A DNA stretch of 64,000 nt, from assembly GCA_963920575.1 (NCBI GenBank), contig OY986973.1, positions 4,939,054-5,003,053 on the forward strand, given 5' to 3'. Both the position numbers and the translations under genes were made by a program. The DNA comes from Narthecium ossifragum (lineage: Eukaryota; Streptophyta; Magnoliopsida; Dioscoreales; Nartheciaceae). This document shows positions 46,855 through 59,209 of this stretch, piece after piece. The notes beneath the pieces were generated by a model that saw nothing but the letters and a program-made list of their open reading frames with translations, searched no databases and had not been told where the DNA came from. The number at the start of each line of letters is the position of its first letter. Position 1 is the stretch's first letter.

Positions 46855-47795
46855 ATCGATCACCTAGGGGTGGAGATCGATCCTGTGGCTAGCAAGATCG
46901 ATCCCGCATGCAAGGATGATCGATCATGCTTGTGCCTGGAAGTCTTTGTCGGTGGCTTTCGAAGGACGGCCACCACGGTGGCCGTCGCTTCCCCTGTCAG
47001 GGGAGGGGAGACTTTTGCTCCCCTCCTTTGCCTTTCCCGCGATTTCTCCGGCTTTCCCCGGCCTTACCCCCTTCCCCTCCCCCTCCTTTCTTCCCCTCTT
47101 CTTCTTCTTTCCCGCGAATGCTCTGCTTCTTCCCCTGTTCCGACCGCCCCTTTCTCTCCTCCGTTCTTCCTCCTCCGGCCACCTCTCCTGGAGCTTGAAG
47201 GCTCGTTGGGTTCGTGGCGAGGCGAGGAAGATCCCTGGCTAGGCTTCGTGGATCGAAGCTGCTCTGAGGAGGTAGGGATCCCACTCCAAACTCCGGCTAG
47301 CTTTGAGGGTTTAAAAATCCGGGTTTTGTTCTTGTTAGATCTCCTTGTGGAGATGTTGGTTTCCGGTTTTGAGGCCTTGAGTAGCCTCGGGGTACTCAGA
47401 TCTACCAACCCACCAAGTATGGTGAGGTTTGGTTGTGTTTTCCGACGGTTCTCCGGCCGGAAGCACGCCGGAACCCATTTTTGGGTGATCGATCCTTCTG
47501 GGAGGAAGGATCGGTCCTTCTGGCGTTGGCTTGCTGCGCCCAGCACATGATCGATCTTCTTATGGGAGGAGATCGATCATGGGGCCTGGGTTAGCAGGGA
47601 TACCCTTCGTCCCGAGATCGATCCTCCTGGGAGGAAAGATCGATCTTCCTTGGTGTGACTGGAAGGGCACCCTCTGTCTCGAGAAAGATCGATCTTTCTG
47701 GGAGGAAGGATCGATCCTTTTTGTCTCGACAGCGAGGGAGGCTCACTGTTACTTAAGTGATCGATCCTTCCCTTGGTGAGGATCGATCCTTTAGT
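46855..47795. repeat. GATCGATC array in solo LTR 2
   Basis: More than ten GATCGATC or near copies. Several are paired across a CTGGGAGGA spacer (47485-47520, 47615-47650, 47685-47720), giving hairpin-like units; others are at 46856, 46880, 46905, 46917, 47551, 47571, 47760 and 47781. Confidence 0.85.
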
Positions 47796-48300
47796 CGCAG
47801 CGAGGGTTTTCTTGGGTTTTGCCCGCGGGGCTTCGCATGTAAGCAATTTTGACGGTTTTGCCCTTGGGGCTTCTATGTTTTACATTATTGCTTATGTTTA
47901 CTGCTTTGTGGGTAATCGATGGAGTAATGAACCCTCGGGAATGCTTAGAATAATGGGCCATGGGTTATGCCCTTTTACCGCTTTATGGTGAACCGAAGGA
48001 AGTCATGATCATCGGGAGTGGTTAGTATAAATGGGCCGAAGGTGTGCCCTTGGTATGCTGTTTGTTACTGTTTTACTTATTCTTATCCTGCCGTCCTTCC
48101 TGAGCATTAGACATGCTAGGTTAGACTGGGTGGGGTTGACCCGTGGACTCCGGTGATCAATGACTAAGTGGTTGATGCCGTTACCCCGGTAAGGGTGTCC
48201 TACAAGTATCGTCCGGTCCACCCTGTGTTAAGGACCGTCGGAGGTAGCTCAGTCCTTGAGCAGTGGCTATCGGAGGGACGTAGGTTGGACAGGAACCCTG

Positions 48301-48314
48301 GGGGGGGGGGGGGA
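48301..48314. repeat. G homopolymer run
   Basis: Fourteen G bases within solo LTR 2; likely variable in length and a sequencing-error hotspot. Confidence 0.85.
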
Positions 48315-50267
48315 GACATCGATGGGATCGATGGACTCCCTGACTAGGCTTAGTCTTGGGTCAGGAGTTAGGGGTCCTGTTGGCTCTGTGGCTTGGAGTA
48401 CTGAGAGATGGTAGTCCTAACCTCGGTCGTTCCGCCAAGTGTGGAGATCCCACTTGGGGAAGGGTGTCCTACCAGTAGCGTCATGTCCACCCTGTGTCAG
48501 GGATTGTCGGAGTTGCCCACCCCTGAGCAGTGGTTGTCGGAGGGGCGTACTTGGGACAGGAATCCTTTGGGTTAGTGACGGGATTTATGGGGTCCTTGGC
48601 AAGCCTTAGTACTTGGCCTCAGGGTTGGTTCGTTGGGTTTGCCTTCTTAGCGAGGGTGGTAGAGTAGGACCCTGCTGAGCTGTTGCTCATGCCTACCTGG
48701 ACTGTGTTTGTTGCAGGTGCAGGTGGCCGCTCTGTTCCCGTGTTGCCCCCGCGGCCGTCTCGTGGCAGTGCGCCGGATCCTGACCATGTCTGAGGGTCAA
48801 GATGGTTTTGTTTGCGCCTTCGCGGAGACTCCGGTGGGTGTTGTAGTTTCTTTTTGGGGACTGTTGATCCCTGGTAGCTTGTTGTACTAAACTCTGTTTA
48901 ACGCTACTATTACCGTTTTGTAATAGTTGTTAATAGATGTTGTAGTTTGCTTGCTTCCGCTTGTGCCTGATGGCAGCTGTTTCCGCCAGCTGGCCGTAGT
49001 CTCAACTGTTTCCGCCAGTTGAGGCTGTAGTTGTAGGTTCTTCCCCCTCGCGTCCCCGGCCCGGGTGCGCTCTGCGGGCCGGGGCGCGACATCTTCTCTG
49101 GCATCTTCCCTCACCCCTTGGACCTCTTCTCTCAAGTCTTCCAGTCCCACCTCATCCTCTTCTCTCAGCTCTCCTCTCTCCCCATGTGCTTCTTCAGGAT
49201 TTCCCCCAACCTCTTTATTTCCCCAGCACAGCCCTCACCACCATCTTGTCCTCCTACTTCAAGACCACAGTTTGATGCTAAGTATGGCATGTAGTCTATG
49301 TCATCCTCACCATCAATACTACTGCCTTCAGCTATATGATCATATTCAACAGACCCATCACTACTGTCTGAGTCAACCTGGAAAGGATCAGCTCCACCAT
49401 CCCCACCAGCATCTACCTCAGCCTCATCAACAAACTCAGGTTCTTCATTTATACAGTGCTCTGCATATAGGTGTACTTCACCATACTTACTAGCAAGGGG
49501 AACCATTTCCATGACATGATGGTCATTCAATAAAGGCCTAAGACCAAAATTCATGGTAGACACAGGAATCACATACCATATCCTATAAGTTGTTGCATGG
49601 CCTAATTCCTTCATCATGTGTCCTAATTCTATCATGCTCTGCTTGTCAGGGTCACAATTGTCAAAGACATCTACCCTCCCCCCTCATATCTAATGCGCAA
49701 GCCTTCGAAGACCAATCTCCCACTATGGTGGACGTGCATGCTAAAGGAACCCGGGGGCCCTTCAGTGGCCATCATGGATATAAAACACAATAGCTCAAAC
49801 TCAAACAATTGGAAAGTACAGTACAGAAAATTCACACATGGTTCAAGATATCAATACATTAAAAATCTAACATGAGTCCACAAGGCAACCCCATATTTCA
49901 GTAAACTAATCCACTTATTAAACTACAGTCAACCTCACCGATTAAACTAATCCCAGAGAGCACATGGTCTTCAGTTGAACAAATCGAAAGAGGAATCAGA
50001 AATTAACCTTGAGAAAATTCACACACGACATCAAGACATTAAACAAATAGTTCGAATAAAGCAACCAAGAAAACAAATCCGACATGAAACCTACGGCAAC
50101 GAGGAAAATAATGCTAGTACATGTCTTAGTATGAAGATCTAGGTCGATCGCCGCTGAGATCTAGGCTAATCGCCGCTTGGATCACCGGTTCTAGAAACCC
50201 TAATGGAAGGGACGCAGGGACGCATGGACGACGGGGTTTTACTTTAGGGTTGTAATAAAAAAACCCT

Positions 50268-50601
50268 GGGAAACCCTAAACCCTCGCGAGAGACGAAGGG
50301 ACGATGGGGTTCTTCTCGCGGGAAATATTGGCCACGTGGCCAACTACCCCGACCACCTCGTTAAGTCCCTCACGGGGTAACGGGGAGCGACGGCATTGGA
50401 TCACGTGCAGCGCATTGGGTCACGTGCAGCACACGTGGCCCCACTTTCCGTCAGATCACAGACGGCAGCTAACGATTGGTGACGTAGAGGACCACATAAG
50501 AGAGAATCTTAAAGTTGATGGTATGTATTGCAACTTTTTGAAATATAAGGACCACATAAAAATATACGTCAAACTACAGGATACTAATTGAAAATTTAGC
50601 C
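50268..50601 (-). repeat. MULE right terminal inverted repeat
   Basis: Reverse complement matches 39347-39663. It carries an extra local duplication of a G-box-containing phrase (ATCACGTGCAGCGCATTGGG then TCACGTGCAGC, 50399-50432), so it is slightly longer than the left TIR. The palindrome TTGGCCACGTGGCCAA is at 50328-50343. Confidence 0.9.
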
Positions 50602-50610
50602 CTCCAACTT
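50602..50610. repeat. MULE target-site duplication, right copy
   Basis: CTCCAACTT, exact copy of 39338-39346. Confidence 0.93.
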
Positions 50611-51095
50611 TAATGCAGGAACTGAGTGATGGATACTCTTATTCTGGACAATGCTCACCTGTATAAATTCCCGGATATCATGTCTCACCTGGTTATCTAA
50701 ATATTAATCCAAGCCCCTTCGTATCTATCAGAAATCTGATTAAACCGAATCATTAATCTCAAAGGGTCACAATTCCAACAAAACCAGGTTTTCCCATGAT
50801 TATTTAGCTTTTGGTAGAAATGAAGGAAACTGGTGGTCACATGTAATTGTCTTAATAGTGAACGTGGACTAGCTAGCTATTCACAAGTTTCATATAATCG
50901 TTTTCAATGTATGCAAAAATCAGACAACACTTTCAGCTTCAATGAGCATCGAGTCTGTCAATAGGAGTAGAGACATTTTGATTCATGCATCTCATGTTAA
51001 ATTTGCCGTGCTAATTGAGATTATTCATCTACATTTTAGTGTTAACAATGGCGTGGTAGAAAGAACGGGTTCTTTTATATATATATATATATATA
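50611..51095. other. Intergenic spacer
   Basis: AT-rich and non-coding; ends in a TA run at 51076-51094 that was the target of the hAT MITE. Confidence 0.4.
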
Positions 51096-51467
51096 GGGGT
51101 GAGCAGAACCGAACCGAATCCGAAGAACCGAACCGAACCGAATTAGTTCGGTCCATTCGGTTCGGTTTTTTTGGTTTTTCGGTTCGGTTCGGTTCTTAGA
51201 TGTATGAAAAGTTCGGGTTTCGGTTCAGGTTCAGTTCTTTAAAAAAAAATTTGGTTCGGTTCGGGTCAGAACCGAAGTTTTCATACATGCCTTAGCCTAT
51301 GAACCTATGGTCTAAAAAGTTCGGTTCGGTTCCAAATTTCAATTAATTTGGAACCGAACAATTTCGGTTCGGTTCCTTCATAAATTCGGTTCGGTTCGAT
51401 TCTCTAAAAACAGGATCGAAAAAAATTCGGTTCTTCGGTTCTGGACCGAGAACCGAATGCTCACCCA
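51096..51467. mobile_element. hAT-type MITE rich in GAACCGAA/TTCGGTTC
   Basis: Inverted ends GGGGTGAGCAGAACCGAACC and GAACCGAATGCTCACCC lie in a TA microsatellite that continues on both sides, consistent with an 8-bp TATATATA duplication. The interior is made of repeated TTCGGTTCGGTTC on both strands. No gene. Confidence 0.85.
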
Positions 51468-51809
51468 TATATATATATATATATAAAAGATATGATTCTC
51501 GATTGGAATTATACCATTACAATATTATTAGACCAAATTAGGCTCCGTTTGAATGTATGTTGTGTTTTTTTTATGTTCGTGATGAGATGTAGTGTGTTTG
51601 TAGATTGTGGTAAGGTGTCATGCGGGGATAGCTGAAAAACTGATTGGCATGTAACGTTAATACTTGTAGTAGAAAAATGTGTTCACGAAGTTTGTTGTTT
51701 GGACGTGTGCTTAGTTTCAATTATGGTGTGATCAAAATAATAGCATTTTTATTCAAAAATCCGTTAAGACTTTATTTCTATATTTTTTACATCGTAGCCG
51801 GGATGCGGC

Positions 51810-51853
51810 CTAAACCCTAAACCCTAAACCCTAAATCCTAAACCCTATAAACC
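51810..51853. repeat. Short interstitial telomere-like repeat
   Basis: Five to six consecutive copies of TAAACCC/TAAATCC, the complement of the plant TTTAGGG telomere unit. Too short for a true telomere. Confidence 0.85.
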
Positions 51854-53421
51854 ACTTTTCTTTTTACACGGTTTTGACATGATCTCCACCCGTTTACGTT
51901 ACTTCCCAAACGAGATTATTTATGAATGTAACTGTATTCGGTCCAAAAATAATTGCGTTTGTGCAGCACGAATGATGCCCAAACATACACTTTATGTCAG
52001 GATATTTTAATATGTAATATATAATTACAATATTATTATTCTTTGAAATTCAATCTCATTTTAGAGGAAACTGATGATGACTGATCCACAAGCTGCCATT
52101 AGAGAGTATCCACATGCTTAAGCTGACTTAGTATAAAGGACATGTAAATATGTAATTAGCATGTTTTCTTTTCTTTGGTTTAGTTAGTTTTGCCACACAT
52201 GACACAATAGCTTCACTCCACACCAACATCCCACTAGAAAACAAAGAAAGTGGTTTAAGATTTCTTTTTGGACAAAATTAGCTTTGGAAATGCACTCATC
52301 TCTCTATAAAAAGTCAGGTTTTCTTTGGACAACTGGTGAAAGTTACGTGGTATCAAAGCAGTAGTCAAGAATTCATATAAAGGCTCGCTCATTTTAAGGT
52401 CAGTAATCTCAATCAAATAACATATTAAGTCATCACAAAATTTGTATTTAGTGAATATTGTTTTTATTTGGTGATAGTCTCACCCGTTTAAATATAATGT
52501 ATTATTATTTTAGGTTCACAACAATATGCCATTTTAGGTTATTAGTAAGCACGTGCGATGTAAATTTTGGGTTACGAGAAAGCTAAATTTTGGATTATAA
52601 GCCACGCGATCTCATGCAAATTTGAGTGTTTGACGTTATTCTAACAAAAACGCTCCGATATCTGACATTGTTTGTTGTAAAGTTTTATAACACGTAAAAG
52701 TGGCTTAACATGTATCATATAAGATCAGTTTTTATGAGTTATAATCTGATTCATTTATTTTCTCACACATGACAGCTGAGTCATAAAGAGAAGATGAGAG
52801 AAGCGGACAGTTGAGTTATAGAGATGGGAGGAGAGAGAATGCAGTGAGGGTGGGTGATCAAGGGGTAGTGGGGGTGAGTGGTTACCCGTGCGATGTGGCA
52901 GGAGACCCACCTAGTCCTATGATATGATGTGATGTGTCTTCCTATTTTAATTTTACGGACAGTATATTAGATTCAGCTTCTACAAAAAAAAAACGCCTTT
53001 TGGTGCTTAAAGAAAGTCTTATTTGAAATCCAAATGACCAAATCTCCAACAAATATGTGATTATCATTTTTTAACTAAAAATTAGCGTTTGGTAGTCAGT
53101 AGATTGTTATGAGATGCAATAAACACGTCATTTTAGTTTTCTTTTAAAAAGCTAAAATTCAATTTATTAAAAAATAGAAGAAGATTAAAGTTTTTAAATA
53201 CCAACTTGTCAGCACGATTGAACCAAAGAAAAGTACAGCGTGAACCCCACCGAGCTGTCCTCCAGCTTGGATTGCGCCGCCGACTGGGACCCACTCAACA
53301 CTCGCCAAGTCCCCTTAAAGGTAAAACGCCCGCACGGACCACGGTGCGGTTGCCGCATCATAATTGTCGCCCTTTTTACGTTGCTATCCGTGCCGGTGGA
53401 CCCGCGGTGCAATCGAACGGC
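51854..53421. other. Intergenic region upstream of the SYP132-like gene
   Basis: AT-rich up to about 53200, then GC-rich (53240-53460), which looks like the proximal promoter of the SNARE gene. I see no supported gene; the opposed frames at 53206-53574 are incidental. Confidence 0.4.
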
Positions 53422-53428
53422 TATAAAA
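53422..53428 (+). promoter_or_regulatory. TATA box candidate for the SYP132-like gene
   Basis: TATAAAA in the context ACGGCTATAAAAGCGCTCGC. The start codon is 368 bp downstream, leaving a 5' UTR of about 340 bp that includes a CT-rich stretch (53619-53640). Confidence 0.5.
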
Positions 53429-53795
53429 GCGCTCGCACTGTGCGGCCGTTGTAAGCGGATGGATGTCCAACCACCGCTCCACATTGTGATGATCCCCTGG
53501 AACCATTTAAATCCCATCCAAACCCTTTTAATAACATCTTTTAATTTTCTCATTTGAAACCCTTTCGATAACAAGGCTCTATTTTTGAGTCGGAATCCGA
53601 TCCCAACTCGCCCAGCGCGATCTCTCTCTCTCTTTCTCTACCTAGTGATCAACCCTAGCTGTGGTCTTCTTCGGAGGGGATTCGTTGCTTGCAGGGTTCT
53701 CAGCCTAGATCCGGGTACGAGCTCCGTCCTTGGAGATCTCGCGCGGGGATCTCGGCGTCTCGAGCTCGCCCCGCGGATCGGCTGGCTTCTTGAAG

Positions 53796-56700
53796 ATGAA
53801 TAATCTCCTCACGGTATCATTCTGTGATTTTTTGTGATTTTTTGCTGTTTTATGGGCTTCCGCTTTAAAATTTTGATGCTGGATGGTGGAAACTGGGTGG
53901 GATTGATCGAGATCTAAGTGGATCGGGGCTTCATTTAGGTGCTGGGTGGGTTTAGAAGTCGGAGTTGGTGGGCGAATTGTTTTAGCTAAAAGTCAATGCG
54001 TAAGGAAAGCTTGTAGATTGTTGTATGGGAGGAGGATTGTAGTAGGAGGCAAAACAATGGGGACAACTGGAGTTGATAGCTAAGAATAGTGGCATTTTGA
54101 GAGGTTTATGAAGAAAACTTTATGTTCCTTCATGTGTGACTTTTCAATAATTTTTGACCTAGAAAGAATGAAGGATCTCGAGATGTAAAATTTGCTTGCA
54201 TTGTTAATTAATTCCTTTAGCAATACCTGATCCTTTGCTTTAAAATCTCTCAGTTCTGGCTGCTGAGCAGATTCTACAGATTCAATTTTAGGATTCTCAG
54301 CAATTCGTAAACAATCATTGTCGGTGTATTGTCAATAGATTTTGTCAATACTTTCTGAGTTGGAGTTGATTCTGCCTCGTTGAACCGAACAAGCCATCCA
54401 ATGACAATAGATGGATCTTTTTGTGGAAGACTTCATTCTAGGAAATGTAACAAACTTCAGTGGTAGAGAATTCACTTGCTGTTCTCAATAGAAAAGTGCA
54501 TTATTCCAATTTTTCTTAATTTGTGAAAGTGGAGCTACATTTCATGCACTCCCAAGACTAAGACTTTCTTCGGTTTCTTTTGTTCTTTAAGTAGCAATTT
54601 TCACATACATTTTTTTCTTGTGGCAACTTGTTTTTTAATATGATTCTTTTGACTCCCTCTTTTCACATTTTGTCTCTGACAATTTGCTGTTTCGTAGGAT
54701 TCTTTTGAACTCCCTCGTGGTCAAAGTTCAAGAGATGGAGATATTGAATTAGGAACACAAGCTCCAATGAGTATTGCAGACTTAGGTTTGGATGGTTTCT
54801 TTAAACAGGTTGGTGTCAGGTTTTTCTTGTTAGTTTAATGTGTTGTTTTTTCTTCCTATGATTTCTGATTTCATTTTTTAGGAGATCTATTCGCTTTGAT
54901 ACTTTGTTTTTTCTCAGGTTCAAGCAATTGAGAAGCAAATCGAGAAGCTTTCGAACTTTTTGAAAAAACTTCAGGTATGGACTGTCATTTTTTTCAGTAA
55001 ATCTTTGTTAGCTCTTTCTTCGACTTATTTCAAGAAGGTTTTTACCTCTTCATGAAATTTCTTCCTTTTTTTGGTCATCATGCAATTGCACCCTGCTTTG
55101 GGTGTGCCCTTGCACTGCTCTGTTACAAATTGCTCTATGGGTCTTGAAAAGAATGCGACCATTCCATCAGGCCCTCCATTTGAAGAGTGGGAAATTTTAA
55201 GAATGATTTACAGGACTGTAGGAATGTGAATCACCTTTATCATATATGAATCCTACTGTATTGTGTCCAGTTTAAGATGCTGAAGGATCCTCTGAAATTT
55301 CTGCTCTTCTATCCTGTTCTGTCGTAAACTTGCTTGTTATGTCTACAGGATGCGAATGAGGAGTCCAAGGCTGTTACCAAGGCATCTGCTATGAAATGTA
55401 AGTGCATTTAACATTTCCACCAGCACAGTTCTTCATCTATGTTTGTGCAAGTTTTAAGTCTTTTTGACTTGATATATTATTGCTGCTTACAGCAATCAAG
55501 CAGCGCATGGAGAAAGATATTGATGAAGTTGGAAAAATTGCACTTGTTGCAAAGTCCAAGCTTGAAGAACTGGACAAAGATGTATGTCTGTCATTTTTCA
55601 TAGCACTTTGTTTCTCTACTTGCTAAGGTGTTAGACACCAACAATTCAGCATAGAGTTTTCCATTTTGCCACCAGAAGGGGGAAGGATAGTGTTGACCAT
55701 CAAAATCTCACTGTTAACATATACTGAGATTAAGAGAATGCACGCCAAAATTAACCCGCAAAAAGTCCACTCTTGGATTTGTTCAAGTTGTTTAGGTTCT
55801 TGAATATTTTAATTCATGCACATGTTAAGAAATTTTGGACTTGCTAATTCAGTTGTCTTTAAAAAGAGAAAACTCTTGTAGTCTAGTCAGGCTCCTATTT
55901 TTTTATCGTAGATTCCTAGCATATTGAAATGTGTCATCTTTTCTTATTTTTTGTGTTTTCTTGTCAAGATCTCACTTGTGGTACAAAAATGGCAATAGTC
56001 ATTGACAACAATGAAGCTTTCCTGATAACAAAGAGGCTCACATTTCGCTTGTTGATTGTTAAAGTGTGTTTTTAACTTCTTGTCAAATATTTCTTTCTGT
56101 TATTCTTATCATTAAGCCTTTGTATTTGATATTCCACTTTGTTACTGCATTAGCACATCTTTCTATAATTATGCAATTATTTGTGGCATAAACAATTCCA
56201 TATTTCTAGTATTTTTGGACGTATTTTACTTTGTAAGAGTTTGTATACACCTTTGTCAGTTGAAAATGTAGGCGAAATCTTTAAACTTTATTTCATATCG
56301 CCTCAAACTTGGTAAGTTAGTTTTGATGAGAAAGGAGTATTACATCTACAAGCTTATAGTTGCCGTGTTTTCTCTATTCTGTAGTTTGACTAGCTATGGT
56401 GCTGTGGCACACTAACTTGGTTTGTTGCTGTTCAATCTAGAATTTGGCCAGCAGGCAAAAGCCAGGATGTGAGAAGGGGTCTAGCGTAGACCGTTCAAGG
56501 ACTTCAACTACCGTGTAATTTTTTAAATTCCAAATTCTCTTGTTTTATTTTTAATTTTGTTCTTTGTTCAATATCACATTTACTGAGTGGAATAATGACT
56601 TCAGGGCCTTGAAAAAGAAGTTGAAGGAGCGGATGTCTGACTTTCAGGTAATATAAACATGCTAAATTTTTCTTAGTGCTGGGTGCATCAGTTCCTCTTG

Positions 56701-59209
56701 CTTATGTTATTAGTTCAGTCGGATATATATGTGTAATGAGTTTTTGGCTTGAAAGAGAGCACTTATATTTTTGCAAAAATTTCTTAGTGTCGACTCCTTG
56801 AGATCACTGGTATGTAATTGTGAAATTTCTGAAAAATAGATACCTGTAGCTTAGTTGGTCCCAAAGTGTCTACCAAACGAATGGAAAGCGTTCCTTGGTT
56901 ATTTGTGATGTTTCCTATGATTTTGACTGATTTGAGCTATTGACCAGTTAACGAGGATTCAGTGATTCTGTGTCAGAAGACTGAAAGAAGTAACTTAAAA
57001 GAAAGAATCATGCATGTAATGTAGGAGATTATGGTAAGAATAGACTTACAGACTACAACATAGGAGCTAAGAAAGTTTTATGTGAAGTGTTCAGAAATGA
57101 AGTAACAGTTTGATCTAGTTTTATTTAGTTTAGCAGATGAAAATAGACATGTGGACAACATAATCTTGTTTGTTGAGAAGGTTAGAGACAAGAGGGCCTG
57201 TCCGAACAAGGAATGACTTTCTTCTGGTTTTGGGTCTAGGGAGCCAGGAAGTGCATGACATGCATGTGGATCTTTTCAGTTTTCTAATATGATGTTAAAT
57301 AACACACTCTGCAGACTTTAAGGGAAACGATCCAGCAAGAATATCGAGAGGTTGTTGAGAGAAGGGTTTTTACAGGTACAATCTTGTCTTTACAAGCTTT
57401 CTTTTTTCATCTTGACTTGAAACCTGCTAATTTTTATATCCTCGTCTTTTGGACTTCTATTTGGACAGTAACTGGCAATCGCGCTGATGAGGAGGTAAGA
57501 TGATATTTTTGAACATTCGAATAACCTTTTTGGATCAAGTATTCTTCGTTGACATATGATACTTTTTCACAGACAATCGATCGGTTGATAGAGACTGGAC
57601 ATGGTGAACAGATATTTCAAAGGGCGATTCAAGAGCAAGGGCGCGGACAGGTTTGTTTTTGAACTGTCCGAAGTTGTTCCATGTTGCTGGCTTCCTTTCT
57701 ATGAAGGTTTCCTTTTGTTCATAATGCATGCTTGTTGGTACTCTTATCTGCATTTCTTGTCGAGATATAGGTGTAAACTGCATTTTTTGAGATACGGCTC
57801 TAAACGAACAGTTTTTTATTATTGTGTTTTAGGTAATGGACACACTTGCAGAGATACAGGAGCGTCATGATACTGTGAAAGAAATAGAAAGAAAGCTTCT
57901 TGAGTTGCAGCAGGTAAATAGTTCAACCCGTTTAATATCGAATCCATTTTGTAAAGTACATCTTTTGAATTCTCGGTGGGTTTGATTGATCCAGCACCTG
58001 ACCTTTCCTGTAAATAACTCACCTTTTTGTGACCGGAATCTAACGAACCCGTAAACAATGGGCCGGGTGTACGACCCCTATGTTGACCGACATCTAGATA
58101 CTCAGGAATCTTACAATCCAGTCATACTAATCTACGACTTATTAGAAGTGGGTTGCTTTTGGAGTTTTGATTATGACTTTCTGCTCCAGTTCCAAACTTT
58201 GGTTCAGCTCTTTTAGTGGTCTTTGTCTAGAAATGCATCTGGTAATCCATGACCTGACCCACAAAACCCCACATTTAACACGATCTGGAAATAGCAGTCC
58301 AGCTTAGCCCCCAATGGGATTGTAACCAAATCGACCTGTTTAGTGGTAACAGTTCAAGAAGACCCAACTATGGACGTGACACACCAATTATGTATCTAAC
58401 TAGTGGACCACTTTTAGACCAGGCCACCTGTTCATATGCAAGATTGGTGTTAATTGGATCCAACATGACTTGTTCATTAGAGGGCTTGGATTTGCCACTT
58501 ACTACATTGACTGGGTTGCAACTGACCTTTTTATAGAAGAAAATAATATTTAAGGTTCACTTAGGATTCTAATCCTATATTAACGTGCATTGATCTTACA
58601 GATCTTCCTGGACATGGCGGTGTTGGTTGAGGCACAAGGAGACATGCTGGATAACATTGAATCTCAGGTATTAACTGCATCACAATCATCGCAGTTGATA
58701 ATGGGAACCTTGTTAGGTAATCTGTTGCATGCTTTGAGGATCAAGAAAGCCGTATAGCTTCTCTCTTTCTCAATTTTATGGTCAAGATTTTTATCAATTA
58801 GGCTTCTTGCACCCCATGTAAGACAGTGGGGGCTAGACTAGTTCAGCTAAGTGGTCAATTGGTAATCTTGGTTTTGGTAGACCGGTATCATTATGTTGCT
58901 GGCTATTTATGAAACAACAAACATATGATTTGTGAGTGAAAAGTGAATGAGCTGAAGAGCCAATGTCAGACCGCTTGCACAGCATGACACAACAACTCTT
59001 ATCGGTATAAGATTTTTCTCCTTTTGATGTCTTCGTTGCAGGTTTCGAGTGCTGTCAACTATGTGCAGACTGGAACAACTGCCCTCCAAAAAGCAAAGAA
59101 GCTACAGAAGAACTCCCGCAAGTGGATGTGCATAGCCATTGTTATCCTTCTCTTGATCGTGGTCATCATCGTTGTGGCCGTGATCAAACCGTGGAACAAG
59201 GGTGGGTAG
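53796..59209 (+). CDS. SYP132: Qa-SNARE syntaxin, SYP132 type (plasma membrane and cytokinesis)
   Basis: Thirteen exons join in frame: 53796-53813, 54698-54808, 54918-54974, 55349-55397, 55493-55581, 56441-56514, 56605-56647, 57315-57375, 57469-57494, 57573-57650, 57833-57913, 58602-58667, 59042-59209; 306 residues. The N-terminus [15 protein letters not shown] matches the SYP13 group. A three-helix Habc region follows, with [18 protein letters not shown] as the SYP1-type linker. The SNARE motif covers about 203-270 with zero-layer Gln241 in EAQGDML. A C-terminal anchor lies at about 279-299 ([20 protein letters not shown]). In plants SYP132 is a broadly expressed target-membrane SNARE for secretion, cell-plate formation and defence, pairing with VAMP72 proteins. 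All introns are GT-AG. The first coding exon is only 18 bp, so the start rests on family similarity. Confidence 0.95.

Larger units (their letters stand above)
46643..49091 (-). mobile_element. Solo LTR 2 (2,449 bp), reverse orientation, with TCTTC target duplication
   Basis: On the minus strand it starts TGTCGCGCCCCGGCCC (at 49091) and ends GGTCCTCACA (at 46643), nearly the same termini as solo LTR 1 in the other direction. TCTTC flanks it at 46638-46642 and 49092-49096. No internal retrotransposon genes. The GATCGATC array at 46855-47795 sits at the same relative place as the array in LTR 1. A segment near 48185-48320 recurs at about 48454-48590 (period about 269 bp). The plus-strand frame at 46783-47550 and others here look like chance frames in GC-rich LTR sequence. 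Confidence 0.92.
40923..49635 (-). pseudogene. MURA-like MULE transposase, interrupted by two solo LTRs, a stop and frameshifts
   Basis: Pieces in order on the minus strand: 49635-49097 (N-terminal acidic part, with a stop at 49165), LTR insertion, 46637-45704, intron 45703-45592 (GT-AG), 45591 to about 44570, intron, further exons to 44252, LTR insertion, then about 41513-40923. The central exon has the MudR-type N-terminal block (GTKFPSARVFKKFIREYAI, then a C-x(n)-CPWRIHAS zinc motif). The DDE domain shows RPLIGLDGCHLKG, FITDQQKG and NNMAEAFNKFILDARKK. A SWIM finger follows (CSCRKWMLTGLPCPHAISC). A TGA at 44866-44868 stops the frame, yet the code continues into a zinc knuckle (CKICFGWGHNKRIC) and a Gly-Arg-Pro repeat tail. 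The protein would bind TIRs and cut DNA, but this copy is dead. Confidence 0.88.
39347..50601. mobile_element. Mutator-like element (MULE), autonomous type, with two nested solo LTRs
   Basis: The 11,255-bp span is bounded by an exact 9-bp duplication (CTCCAACTT at 39338-39346 and 50602-50610) and TIRs of about 315-335 bp (39347-39663 and 50268-50601). The TIRs align almost end to end, starting GCTAAATTTT and running to the GGGTTTAGGGTTTCC block. Inside lie a GRF zinc-finger gene next to the left TIR (plus strand) and a MURA-like transposase gene on the minus strand. Two LTR insertions (41634-44251 and 46643-49091) break the transposase gene. Without them and their duplicated bases the element would be about 6.18 kb. 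The transposase also carries an in-frame stop, so this copy is not autonomous now. Confidence 0.93.

Noticed and set aside
46783..47550. 255-residue plus-strand frame
   Set aside because: Lies within solo LTR 2; GC-rich with low stop frequency, no domain, and includes the GATCGATC repeats.
53206..53574. Opposed frames of 82-121 residues upstream of the SYP132-like gene
   Set aside because: GC-rich promoter sequence; neither has a domain or splice context.
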